From Leptospira paudalimensis (GTDB lineage Bacteria > Spirochaetota > Leptospiria > Leptospirales > Leptospiraceae): DNA of 64,000 nucleotides. Shown here one piece after another: positions 1 through 8,014 of this stretch. Made by a program: the position numbers and the translations under genes. Each line of letters begins with the position of its first letter. Positions within the stretch are counted from its first letter, which is position 1. Location of the stretch: contig NZ_JAMQPR010000003.1 of the NCBI RefSeq assembly GCF_026151345.1, positions 1-64,000 of the forward strand. The letters are read 5' to 3'. A model generated the notes under the pieces. The model was given only the letters and a program-made list of their open reading frames with translations, made no database searches and was not told the origin of the DNA.

Positions 1-672
1 CCAACGCATTCAAAGAATGCATAGCTCCCCTACTCTACTGGACTTCGGTTTTTTCAAGTGAAGACAAACCTTCGGTCAAAGTAAATTTACAGAGAGTGGA
101 AAGTTCTTTCGAACGTTCCGACGGAATTTTTTAACGCATTCCGAGTTAAGTCATAACGGCTATGTGGTAGAGCCGTGTTCGGCAGTGTTAACCAAACGTT
201 CCCCAAATGTACCGACGTCGATAAACTGTCAATAAGTAAAAGAGACATAAATCAGGAAATTTTCACAGGATGAAGGCGATGAGGATAAAGGAGGTGTGTT
301 GAAAAGAGAGATAAATATGCCCTGGTTGGCTACCACACCTTCCAGGGCGTTTGACTTAACCCGGTTAAGGATTACTTAAGAACAACCCTAACCGAAGTAC
401 AAAAAGAGTACAAGCATTTTTTTGCCGAGAACGTCGGTAAGCCTAGTTCGTTAGTTGGATGTTGTTTTTAGTGGGCGCCTCACATCCGTTACAGACAAAA
501 TGGTCTATCGAAGCGGTGACCACGCTTTTCGCTCCAATCTTTCCCAAAAAATGACAAAAGATAAAACTGAATCCAAAACGGGAAAGGATTTCCGCTGCAA
601 TCGCTGGCGCATGAGTTTCGTTGGGACAAGAAAAGAATAGATTTTCGATGAATACGTTGAAATCGCAATCGA
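1..672. other. Gene-free structured region near parAB
   Basis: I find no convincing gene here; the short open frames lack ribosome sites and protein-like composition. The stretch is rich in small inverted repeats: GCATTC-3-GAATGC at 6-20, ACGGCT-9-AGCCGT at 156-176, GCCCTGG-16-CCAGGGC at 319-348, CTTAACC-1-GGTTAAG at 355-369 and CCGA-5-TCGG at 425-437. Such clustering about 1.2 kb from a partition operon is compatible with an origin or centromere-like region, but no DnaA boxes or iterons of uniform sequence were recognised, so the function is inference. Confidence 0.4.
319..369. repeat. Paired perfect inverted repeats
   Basis: Two perfect inverted repeats lie 6 bp apart. The first has 7-bp arms GCCCTGG and CCAGGGC around a 16-nt loop (319-348). 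The second has 7-bp arms CTTAACC and GGTTAAG around one base (355-369). Neither is followed by a T-run, so a simple terminator is unlikely. They could be protein-binding sites linked to replication or partition; this is inference from position only. Confidence 0.45.
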
Positions 673-969
673 TTACTTTTTATTTTCTGGCAAACAAACA
701 ATTCGATTGCAATCAGCAATACAACCTTGCCTCGCTGATTCCAGAGATTTTCCCCGATTTGTATAAACGTAAACCGAACTTGTACAATTCGACATACATT
801 CTTGTTTCTCTTTGCAGTTCAAACTTCCATTGCCACCAAGTGTTTCGTAATATGGATGCACCGGTTGTTCTTTGAAAAAATCGATTGGTCCATTTCCTTT
901 CTGTTTGTCTGAAAACATGGCAAATGGGTATAAAAACGTGAGGATAGTAAGAATAATGGATTGTTTCAT
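673..969 (-). CDS. Small secreted cysteine-rich protein
   Basis: About 98 residues. The start at 969 is preferred over the longer frame because it gives an immediate signal peptide (MKQSIILTILTFLYPF) with GGAAA upstream, and it removes overlap with the preceding gene. The mature part is basic and has several cysteines (CKEKQEC, SNC, GCIADC, IVC), suggesting disulfides and an extracytoplasmic location. It lies 34 bp downstream of another secreted cysteine-containing protein on the same strand, so the two are probably co-transcribed. No family was recognised. Confidence 0.7.
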   Translation of the reverse strand: MKQSIILTILTFLYPFAMFSDKQKGNGPIDFFKEQPVHPYYETLGGNGSLNCKEKQECMSNCTSSVYVYTNRGKSLESARQGCIADCNRIVCLPENKK

Positions 970-1003
970 TGGTTGTTTTCCGGCTTCGCACATTTTTCTG
1001 GAA

Positions 1004-1567
1004 TTATGGCTTTTTGACTTTTCTTGTAGAAAAAGTTTTTTCACTTTTCATCATATCCAATTCTACTTCTAAATATGTAATTATACCGCAAATATCAGGC
1101 TTCCCTTCAAAACCAATTGTAAGTAAATTACCAACTACGAAACATGATACTTTATTTGTAACTCCTTTGCAGGGGCCATCTAAAGGTTTTAACAAACTAT
1201 ACTCAACCTCGTTTTCGTTGATCATTTTAATATAGCCTGGAATCTTTCGGATTCCATATTTCTCGGCCATCATGGTTCCCTTTTCATAGGTGATTGTATA
1301 TTCGAGATTCTCTCCGTCAAACGTATATTCTACAAAAGTATTTGGATTTTCAATAACACCTTTTTCTTTTAATAATTTCACAACCTCCTTCCATGATTTT
1401 GCATGCTTAACAATTTCACAAGGGTGATTCTTTTTGTGTTTCAAACAATTGGTGTATTGGTTCTCGGCCCCTTTTTTGTAGGCTTCACATTTACTCTGGT
1501 CGGGAGTTTCTGCCAAAATGGAATGGAAGCTGAATAGGAATAAAAGTGTACAGTAAAATACTTTCAT
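1004..1567 (-). CDS. Secreted hypothetical protein
   Basis: 187 residues beginning with a clear signal peptide (MKVFYCTLLFLFSFHSILAE) and a GGGAAA ribosome site. The mature protein carries cysteines at CEAYKKG, NCLKHKK, PCEIV, GPCKG, SCFV and DICG, consistent with a disulfide-stabilised exported protein. The short secreted protein at 673-969 follows, so they probably form a two-gene unit. No domain was recognised; an envelope or periplasmic role is inferred only from the signal peptide. Confidence 0.75.
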   Translation of the reverse strand: MKVFYCTLLFLFSFHSILAETPDQSKCEAYKKGAENQYTNCLKHKKNHPCEIVKHAKSWKEVVKLLKEKGVIENPNTFVEYTFDGENLEYTITYEKGTMMAEKYGIRKIPGYIKMINENEVEYSLLKPLDGPCKGVTNKVSCFVVGNLLTIGFEGKPDICGIITYLEVELDMMKSEKTFSTRKVKKP

Positions 1568-1888
1568 TTGAATTTCCCAAAACTGATATCATGGTTCGAA
1601 ATATGATCAAGCTTTATTCTTTGTCCCAATTATGACTCTTTTCCTAAACGCAGATTCGATAAGTTCTATCGATGGAGGATACTGTAAAGTTCGTTCGTTT
1701 TTTACAATTTTCTTTCCGATTGTGCCAATGTTTGGAGAAAGAAGAGAGTTGGATGGCAAAAAGAAAAGCTGTCAGGATTCATTGATAGGACAGAAGAGCA
1801 AAGGATCACGGTGATCCCTTGGTCTTTTTTAGTCTTTCCTCGAATAAAAATTTGAATTTATTTCGAATTCCCATTAACTTGGTTTTCA
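1568..1888. other. Intergenic region before parA
   Basis: This stretch separates the leftward secreted-protein genes from parA. A 60-codon open frame (1632-1814) has no ribosome site and unremarkable composition, so I do not call it a gene. The notable content is the palindrome at 1801-1826, listed separately. Promoters for both flanking units must lie here, but no strong consensus was identified. Confidence 0.4.
1801..1826 (+). promoter_or_regulatory. Palindrome with T-tract upstream of parA
   Basis: GGATCAC-G-GTGATCC is a perfect 15-bp palindrome (1803-1817), extended by AA/TT arms and followed by a run of six T. It resembles a rho-independent terminator, but its 17-nt core (ATCACGGTGATCCCTTG) recurs exactly inside parA at 2135-2151, where it encodes an ordinary stretch of ParA. 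It may be a terminator, a ParB-binding (parS-like) or autoregulatory site, or the intragenic copy may be chance. Position 62 bp before parA favours a partition-related role. Confidence 0.4.
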
Positions 1889-2623
1889 ATGAAAATTATT
1901 ACTTCAGCAAGTTTGAAAGGTGGCGTTTCCAAAAGTACCATTTCTATCTTTTTGGCCTTGGCAATTAGCCAACTCAAGAAAAAAGTATTGGTGATTGATT
2001 TGGACCCTCAGTCCTATTCGTTAACAGATTTTTTTCTGCGCGATCTTTCGATTGATGAAATTGATAAAAAAAATGCCTACCATGCATTCTCGGACCGCAA
2101 ACAACTAAAAGATTGTATGTTCCCATCCCAAGGTATCACGGTGATCCCTTGCTCCCCTGATTTACAAGATTTGGGTGCTGAACTACAAAACGATCCAGGT
2201 TTACTCCTACGTTCCAAAAAAGAAATCTCATCTTTACCCTTCGACTATGTGATCATTGATACTCCGCCTTCACCGGTATACGAATTCAAAATTGGTTTGT
2301 ATGCTGCTGATATCGTTCTCTCTCCACTCACTTACGACCGGTGGAGTTTATCTGGATTATTGAAAGCTAAAAAACAAGTTGAGTTAATCGGTCGATCTGG
2401 ACTCAAAACTCCAAAACATGTTGCCGTTCCCTCTATGGTATCTGACAAAACTAAAGACGATGTGATTGATATCCTTAAAGAAGGGAAATTCAAACACACA
2501 AAATCCTATATCACTCGATCAGCGGCAGTTCAGTCAGCCATCATGAAAGGAAATGGTTTGAAATCTGGATCCAAATCAGAACAAGAATTTTCATCTTTAG
2601 CAAGTGAGGTGATTTCCTTATGA
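1889..2623 (+). CDS. parA: ParA partition ATPase
   Basis: 244 residues. The deviant Walker A KGGVSKST lies at about residues 10-17, followed by VLVIDLDPQ (A' motif) and VIIDTPPSP (Walker B), the ParA/MinD/Soj hallmarks. ParA ATPases form dynamic filaments or gradients on DNA that move ParB-bound plasmid or chromosome copies apart. The length is typical of the short plasmid/chromosomal type without an N-terminal helix-turn-helix. The stop overlaps the parB start (ATGA at 2620-2623), showing a coupled parAB operon. It marks the window as part of a replicon with its own partition system. Confidence 0.93.
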   Translation: MKIITSASLKGGVSKSTISIFLALAISQLKKKVLVIDLDPQSYSLTDFFLRDLSIDEIDKKNAYHAFSDRKQLKDCMFPSQGITVIPCSPDLQDLGAELQNDPGLLLRSKKEISSLPFDYVIIDTPPSPVYEFKIGLYAADIVLSPLTYDRWSLSGLLKAKKQVELIGRSGLKTPKHVAVPSMVSDKTKDDVIDILKEGKFKHTKSYITRSAAVQSAIMKGNGLKSGSKSEQEFSSLASEVISL

Positions 2624-3477
2624 GTACAAAGACAAAGAAATCGGCAATGATTGACTCTCTTGGGCAAAACATTCTTGTCTCCAATAAAGAATCATTCAAA
2701 CTCACAACCTCCTCAAACAAAAACTGGGAACTCAGTCCTGTTCGGAATGCCAATGTATCGGAACTTCTGGATCATCCTGACAACATCAAGTTTTTTGACT
2801 ACTGGGATAAATCCAAAAAAGAAGATGAGTTGGCTTGGAGTCGTTTTGTGGACCGAATCAAAAAAGGTGGGATCCATGATCCACTCATTGTCTTTGGACC
2901 AAGAGCCAGCGCCGTTGGGTTTTCCTTAAAGCCAAACACTCTCATCACAGGCCATAGAAGAAAAAAAGCCCTAAGGGAATTAGGAATCACCGAAGCACCC
3001 GTTCGCTTCATCGAAGGAAAAATCACACTCCGTGAACTAGAAGTTTTGATGTTGTCTGACAACTTTGACAGACGCCAAATCAAAGACCCAGCACAAGTCA
3101 TTTATATATTAGTGAATCTATTTCCAGACACCTTCCAAAAAGACAACCGTGGTGGAGATATCACATCCAAAGACAACGCAACACTTGCCGAAATTTCCAA
3201 AACTCAAGGTATTTCCGTTCCCCAACTCAAACGCTATAAAGCGGTTTATCGAGAGGCCTTGAGGTTAGCACAAAGTGCAAAACAAAACCAACCTGGACCA
3301 ACTGAGTTCAAACAAGCTCTAAAGAATTTAGCAAATAAACGAAAAGCTGCTCCAAAACAAAAACCAAAGACAGACATCAAAACCATGTTTGCAAAACGCT
3401 TTCCATTCTTGGGTTCCAAACTTTCGAAAGCTGAACAATCAAAACTCTTCCAAGCAATTGAAAAGTTAGTGAATTAA
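2620..3477 (+). CDS. parB: ParB-family partition protein
   Basis: 285 residues, translationally coupled to parA. The N-terminal ParB/Srx domain (about residues 60-150) contains IKKGGIHDPLIV and the GHRRKKAL nucleotide-binding motif. A predicted helix-turn-helix follows (NATLAEISKTQGISVPQLKRY, about 188-207), then a lysine/proline-rich linker and a short C-terminal part. ParB family proteins bind parS centromeres and hydrolyse or switch with CTP to load on DNA. The centromere itself was not proven; structured DNA at 1-450 and the palindrome at 1801 are candidates. Confidence 0.9.
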   Translation: MSTKTKKSAMIDSLGQNILVSNKESFKLTTSSNKNWELSPVRNANVSELLDHPDNIKFFDYWDKSKKEDELAWSRFVDRIKKGGIHDPLIVFGPRASAVGFSLKPNTLITGHRRKKALRELGITEAPVRFIEGKITLRELEVLMLSDNFDRRQIKDPAQVIYILVNLFPDTFQKDNRGGDITSKDNATLAEISKTQGISVPQLKRYKAVYREALRLAQSAKQNQPGPTEFKQALKNLANKRKAAPKQKPKTDIKTMFAKRFPFLGSKLSKAEQSKLFQAIEKLVN

Positions 3478-3619
3478 AGATTCGCAAGACAGAATCAACT
3501 CAGGTTCTTGCTAGATGGTTTTTTGCGTGGGTTATCTTCGTCTGACCCATCGGAATTATGTCTCTTTTTTTTGTGGGGTTCATTTGGGTGAGTCACATAG
3601 GTAACATTAGGTCTTTCAT

Positions 3620-4165
3620 ATGGGTGACAGGTGGAGTGGGGGAGGGGATTGGTTTAAGAATCAAATGAAGGTAAGTGAATATTTAACAAAATTTGAATCA
3701 ATGGCTACTCGGAAAAGGCCTGCTTCCAGTGAAGTATATCAAAACTTTGTGGATTTTGCTTCATTGATCGTATTGCTAAAAGAAGGTGAGTTGGTTCAGG
3801 TAAGGAAACAAGTAAATCTAAACTTAGCTAAGAAACTATTATCCTTTAGTGGATACCTATCGGAATATGCAATGTTTATTAATTCAGAACAATTTCTCCA
3901 TGCTGCTTTGATCTGTCATTGTATAGAAGATACATTTATCGATTATAGAGAAAATATTCGTTATCTATTTTTGATTGAATTTTCTGCAAAAAAACTAAAT
4001 GTAGATTTCATTGCCTTGGTCAAAAACTTACTTCCATATTGCTCCGTTCGAACCAAGGAACATTTGGAAAATTACATCAATCGTGATTCTTCTTTGAATG
4101 AATTAAAGAATTTTCAGATCCAATTCAAAATGGTAGCAGGTTACCCTACCTTCCTACCTGAATAA
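3620..4165 (+). CDS. Hypothetical helical protein
   Basis: 181 residues from the first ATG. A second in-frame ATG at 3665 (MKVSEYLTKFES) is also possible and sits downstream of a purine-rich GGGGGAGGGG tract, though that tract is rather far away. The protein is soluble, mostly helical by composition, with many hydrophobic residues in the middle (LICHCIEDTFIDY). No signal peptide, membrane segment or known motif is visible. It follows parAB after 142 bp of non-coding DNA and could be a replicon accessory gene, but no function is assigned. Confidence 0.6.
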   Translation: MGDRWSGGGDWFKNQMKVSEYLTKFESMATRKRPASSEVYQNFVDFASLIVLLKEGELVQVRKQVNLNLAKKLLSFSGYLSEYAMFINSEQFLHAALICHCIEDTFIDYRENIRYLFLIEFSAKKLNVDFIALVKNLLPYCSVRTKEHLENYINRDSSLNELKNFQIQFKMVAGYPTFLPE

Positions 4166-4216
4166 ATTTTTAGCCTCACTCAAGAACCTTTTACTCTAAT
4201 CAAAAATCTCCCCATT

Positions 4217-4237
4217 TTCGGAAAAGTTTATTCCGAG
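4217..4237. promoter_or_regulatory. 21-bp palindrome, copy 1 (TTCGGAA-N7-TTCCGAG)
   Basis: One of 13 copies of the recurrent 7-7-7 palindrome. This copy overlaps the 3' end of the frameshifted leftward gene (stop at 4228-4230), so it is the only one not clearly upstream of a gene. With copy 2 it brackets that gene at both ends. Confidence 0.6.
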
Positions 4238-4823
4238 ATGAACCGACTTTGTAGAAAACAAAGATCCCAAGCAGAGTAGGGAGCTTCTTCGGTAACATGT
4301 TCATATCGTTCCATCGAACTGTACATGAAATAATGATACGCCAAAACATCTGACGGCATAAATTGACTACCCTCTAGGATCGATTTCAGTTTTTGCCTTT
4401 TTGTGGCTATATTGATTTTGGTAAATTCATGGGAACCATTGTCAAAGAATTCCCTTGTGTTTCCGCCAATCGATTGGAAGAGACGGGATTGTAGTCCTTT
4501 TGCTTTTCTTCCATCAAGCCGCTGGGTAGAGTGATTTTTTGCCTTTGTAAATTCGTCATCATTGGAAAAGAAAGAACTTCCCAAGAGAGAAAAATCGAGA
4601 TAGTTCCCAACCATAACGATGAAATCAAGATCCGGGATTTGGTATTGTGGTCTGCCTCGTAATCCATACGATCAAATCTCAATTCTAATGATGGATAGAT
4701 TTTGTTCCCAAACACCATGTTGACCATCGAAATTCGATCCTCGAGAGGGAGTTGAAAAAACCCTTCTGAAGGGAGGAAAAGAGTGGCAAAAATTGAAGTT
4801 GCTTGGTTACTTACATCGTTCAT
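4228..4823 (-). pseudogene. Frameshifted hypothetical gene
   Basis: Two overlapping leftward frames join into one plausible protein if one base is restored near 4630. The first frame (MNDVSNQATSIF..., start 4823) runs to ...YEADHNTK. The second continues from PDLDFIVMVGNYLDF to the stop at 4228. Adding one A to the AAA run gives ...NTKIPDLDF... and about 199 residues in total. The product has no recognised domain. Its start lies exactly 31 nt from palindrome copy 2, mirroring the divergent exonuclease gene. The lesion could be a true mutation or a homopolymer sequencing error. Confidence 0.6.
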
Positions 4824-4854
4824 GGATTCGATTATGCACCTCATTTGTCCCGAT

Positions 4855-4875
4855 TTCGGATGTAAAAATTCCGAA
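4855..4875. promoter_or_regulatory. 21-bp palindrome, copy 2 (TTCGGAT-N7-TTCCGAA)
   Basis: This copy sits between divergent genes, exactly 31 nt from the leftward start codon (4823) and 31 nt from the rightward start codon (4907). The symmetry suggests one bound dimer controls both promoters. A near-perfect match to the 13-copy consensus. Confidence 0.75.
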
Positions 4876-4906
4876 TGACAAACTTTTGTTTGTTATGTTA
4901 ATATCC

Positions 4907-6937
4907 ATGAGCATGCCTAAACCAACTAAAACCCGTTATCTTACAAAATCAAGATACCAATTAGCAGGAGAATGTCCGACAAAACTCTATTATGCAAGCA
5001 ATCCAGAATATGCAAACCAAAGCCAAGAGGATAGTTTTTTGGAGAGTTTGGCGGAAGGTGGATACCAAGTTGGGGAATTGGCAAAGTTATATGAAATGGA
5101 TTCGGATAGCTTTGAAATTGAAGGATTGGCAATTGAATCGGCCGTCAAAGAAACAGAATTACTTTTACAAAAAGATAAAGTCACCATCTTTGAAGCTGCA
5201 ATCCGGTATCAGAATCTTCTCATCCGCGCTGACATTCTGAAAAAAAACGGAAACCAAATCGAACTCATTGAAGTAAAAGCCAAATCGTTTGCCGGGACAG
5301 ATGAATCTGCATTCTTAAATGCAAGAGGTGATCAGATCAATTCAGCTTATAGTTCCTATCTAGAAGATGTGGCCTTTCAAACATTTGTTTTGAAGAAAGC
5401 CTATCCTCAATATCGAATTAAATCATATTTGATGTTGGCTAATAAAAATGCAAAAGCAACCGTCAATGGTCTAAATCAAATTTTTAAAATCACTCAAGAG
5501 AATGGTAGAAAACAAATTCAAATCGACGAACCACTTTTGAAGATAACTGGACTTGGTGGGAAGATTTTAATCAAAGTTTGTGTCGATGCCGTTTTGCCAT
5601 TGATCTACGAAGCAGAAGGGATGGCGGTTTATGAAAAACGAATTCAAGATCTAGCCACAAGTTACGAAACAAACACCAAAATCCAACCAACCATTTCTAC
5701 GACTTGTAAGTCCTGTGAATTCACTTGCACCGAAAGTGATGTGGCCGAAGGAAAAAAAGATGGATTCTTAGAATGTTGGACGGAAAGCCTTGGCCTTCCA
5801 AAAGAGGCATTTGCTAAACCCCTTGTATTCGAATTATGGAATTCAAGAAAGTCAGCACAATATTTAAGCGAGTCGAAATACTTCTTAGAAGATCTTTCGG
5901 AAGAGGATCTGACGATCAATCCAAGTGAGGATGATACTCTATCTACTTCGGAACGCCAATGGCTCCAATTGAAAAAAGTTTTAGATGGGGATAAGTCTGT
6001 TAATTTGAATACAGTAGGCCTAAAATTTGAAATGGATCGTTGGAAATTTCCACTCCATTTTATTGACTTTGAAACATCCACTGTTGCAATTCCGTTCTAT
6101 CAAGGAATGTCACCTTATGAAGAAGTTGCCTTTCAATTTTCACACCATGTAGTGAACGAGGACGGTTCTGTAGAACACAAAGGACAATATCTTTCGACGG
6201 AACCCGGAGTTTTTCCCAACTTTGATTTTGTCCGTCATCTCAAACAAGAATTAGAATCCGATGATGGCACAATCTTTCGTTATTCCAATCATGAAAATAC
6301 CATTCTAAATCGAATCATAGAACAATTGGATGAATCTACGGAACCTGATAAACAAGAATTAATCGATTGGATCAAAACGATCACTCACTCTGGTGGGAAG
6401 AATGAAAATACTTGGGTAGGGGATCGCGATATGGTGGATTTATGTGAGATCGTAAAAAAATTCCATTATGATCCGAGAACTAAAGGTTCTAATTCCATCA
6501 AAGCAGTGCTTCCGGCCGTTTTAAATTCGTCTTTCTATTTACAATCAATCTACAACAAACCCATTTATGGAAATGAAATCAAAAGTTTGAATTTCAAAGA
6601 TAAAGTATGGTTAGAGACCGATCCAATTACGAAAGAAGCAACCAATCCATATGACCAACTCCCTGATCTTTTTCAAGGAATAGAAATACCTGAATCGGAG
6701 CTCAGTTTGGCCAATAAAAATAAGTTAGCTCGTTTGAGTGATGGTGGGGCTGCACTCACTGCCTTTGCCTTTTTACAATTTATGGATTGTTCAGAGCGTG
6801 TTCGAACCAAAATCAAAGAAGCACTTTTGAAGTATTGTGAGCTCGACACTCTGGCTATGGTTTTTATTTACCAATACTTTCGATATGAAGTGGACTTAGG
6901 AAAACAGAAAGACTCTCCCCAGTTTCTAAGAGGGTAA
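4907..6937 (+). CDS. Cas4-like/DEDD exonuclease fusion (DUF2779 type)
   Basis: 677 residues from ATG 4907; the longer upstream frame runs through the operator and the divergent promoter and is rejected. The N-terminal half resembles Cas4/RecB PD-(D/E)XK nucleases: GECPTKLYY near the start, IRADIL...IELIEVKAKS at about 105-126, and a cysteine group CKSCEFTC near 266-273 with a further C downstream, which could hold an Fe-S cluster. The C-terminal half has HFIDFETS (about 383-390), the first acidic motif of an RNase H-fold exonuclease, as in DUF2779. It probably degrades nucleic acid. It is followed after 6 bp by the ADP-ribosylglycohydrolase gene and is likely controlled by palindrome copy 2. 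Confidence 0.8.
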   Translation: MSMPKPTKTRYLTKSRYQLAGECPTKLYYASNPEYANQSQEDSFLESLAEGGYQVGELAKLYEMDSDSFEIEGLAIESAVKETELLLQKDKVTIFEAAIRYQNLLIRADILKKNGNQIELIEVKAKSFAGTDESAFLNARGDQINSAYSSYLEDVAFQTFVLKKAYPQYRIKSYLMLANKNAKATVNGLNQIFKITQENGRKQIQIDEPLLKITGLGGKILIKVCVDAVLPLIYEAEGMAVYEKRIQDLATSYETNTKIQPTISTTCKSCEFTCTESDVAEGKKDGFLECWTESLGLPKEAFAKPLVFELWNSRKSAQYLSESKYFLEDLSEEDLTINPSEDDTLSTSERQWLQLKKVLDGDKSVNLNTVGLKFEMDRWKFPLHFIDFETSTVAIPFYQGMSPYEEVAFQFSHHVVNEDGSVEHKGQYLSTEPGVFPNFDFVRHLKQELESDDGTIFRYSNHENTILNRIIEQLDESTEPDKQELIDWIKTITHSGGKNENTWVGDRDMVDLCEIVKKFHYDPRTKGSNSIKAVLPAVLNSSFYLQSIYNKPIYGNEIKSLNFKDKVWLETDPITKEATNPYDQLPDLFQGIEIPESELSLANKNKLARLSDGGAALTAFAFLQFMDCSERVRTKIKEALLKYCELDTLAMVFIYQYFRYEVDLGKQKDSPQFLRG

Positions 6938-6943
6938 AATGAC

Positions 6944-7903
6944 ATGATGATAGAAAAACAAAACGAATCAATCCATTCTGGAATCCTTGGATTTGTAGTA
7001 GGGGATGCCCTTGGTGTTCCAGTTGAATTTGAATCACGCGAGGAATTAAAACAGAATCCTGTATCCGGCATGATAGGATATGGAACCCACCACCAACCTC
7101 CTGGTACTTGGTCCGATGATAGTTCGCTTATGTTTTGTTTGATGGAAACATTTGTGGCTGGCTTTGATCTAAGGAAACTTGGTAACCGATTTATAAATTG
7201 GTTAGATATTGGTTACTGGACTCCCTATGGTAAGGCATTTGATGTTGGGATCGGGACTAGAAAGGCAATTGATCGTTTGCGAGATACTTCCATCCATCCC
7301 AAAGAGGCAGGCGGATCTGGTGAAAAAGACAATGGGAATGGTGCTTCTATGCGAATCCTTCCATTGTGTTTTGCATTACAAAACCAACCTTTGGAAGAAA
7401 GAGTTTCCTTTGTTTCCGATGTTTCTTCTTTAACTCACAAACATCCAAAGAGTTTGATTGGATCTACGTTTCTTATCGAACTAGGGATAGCATTACAACA
7501 AGGGAAATCAATCCCTGAAAGTATCCAGATCGCACAGGAACATACTAAAACCATCTTTCGTGAAGAAAAAGAATTAAACCATTACAAACGATTGTTATTG
7601 GATCCAAAAGAAATTCAAAATCTCCCGGAAGAAGAAATCCATTCTTCAGGATATGTGGTTCATACCTTAGAGGCATGTGTGTGGACATTATTAAAGACAA
7701 CATCCTTTCGAGAGGCCGTTCTTATGGCTGTGAATTTAGGAGATGATACGGATACAGTGGGTGCAATCACGGGTGGCCTTGCTGGAATTCATTATGGCCA
7801 AAATCAAATTCCAAAAGAATGGATTAGTGTTTTGGCAAGGAAAGAGGATATATTGGCGTTGGTAGATTCGTTTGTGAAAAGTATAAAAGGGAATTTGGCT
7901 TAA
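6944..7903 (+). CDS. ADP-ribosylglycohydrolase (DraG family)
   Basis: 319 residues with the family's metal-binding motifs: GFVVGDALGVPVE near the N-terminus, GTWSDDSSLMFC (about 49-60), NGASMRILPL (about 132-141), SLTHKHP, and LGDDTDTVGAITGGLAG near 265. These enzymes use Mg or Mn to remove ADP-ribose from proteins or nucleic acid. It lies 6 bp after the Cas4/DEDD exonuclease, apparently in one transcript. In phage-defence settings such hydrolases can reverse ADP-ribosylation or clear ADP-ribose products; that role is inference from context. A second in-frame ATG follows immediately at 6947. Confidence 0.9.
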   Translation: MMIEKQNESIHSGILGFVVGDALGVPVEFESREELKQNPVSGMIGYGTHHQPPGTWSDDSSLMFCLMETFVAGFDLRKLGNRFINWLDIGYWTPYGKAFDVGIGTRKAIDRLRDTSIHPKEAGGSGEKDNGNGASMRILPLCFALQNQPLEERVSFVSDVSSLTHKHPKSLIGSTFLIELGIALQQGKSIPESIQIAQEHTKTIFREEKELNHYKRLLLDPKEIQNLPEEEIHSSGYVVHTLEACVWTLLKTTSFREAVLMAVNLGDDTDTVGAITGGLAGIHYGQNQIPKEWISVLARKEDILALVDSFVKSIKGNLA

Positions 7904-8014
7904 AGTTAGGTTCTTTGTTTGGATGCGATTGAAAATATTTGCTTGCTAGTTTGTTTCTAGGTAGAAACTAAAGCATTATTTTACGGTATATGCAATTATT
8001 ATGGAGATTTAATA

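Noticed and set aside
150..215. tRNA-like hairpin around ACGGCT/AGCCGT
   Set aside because: Only one stem forms; no acceptor stem, anticodon arm or T-arm could be built.
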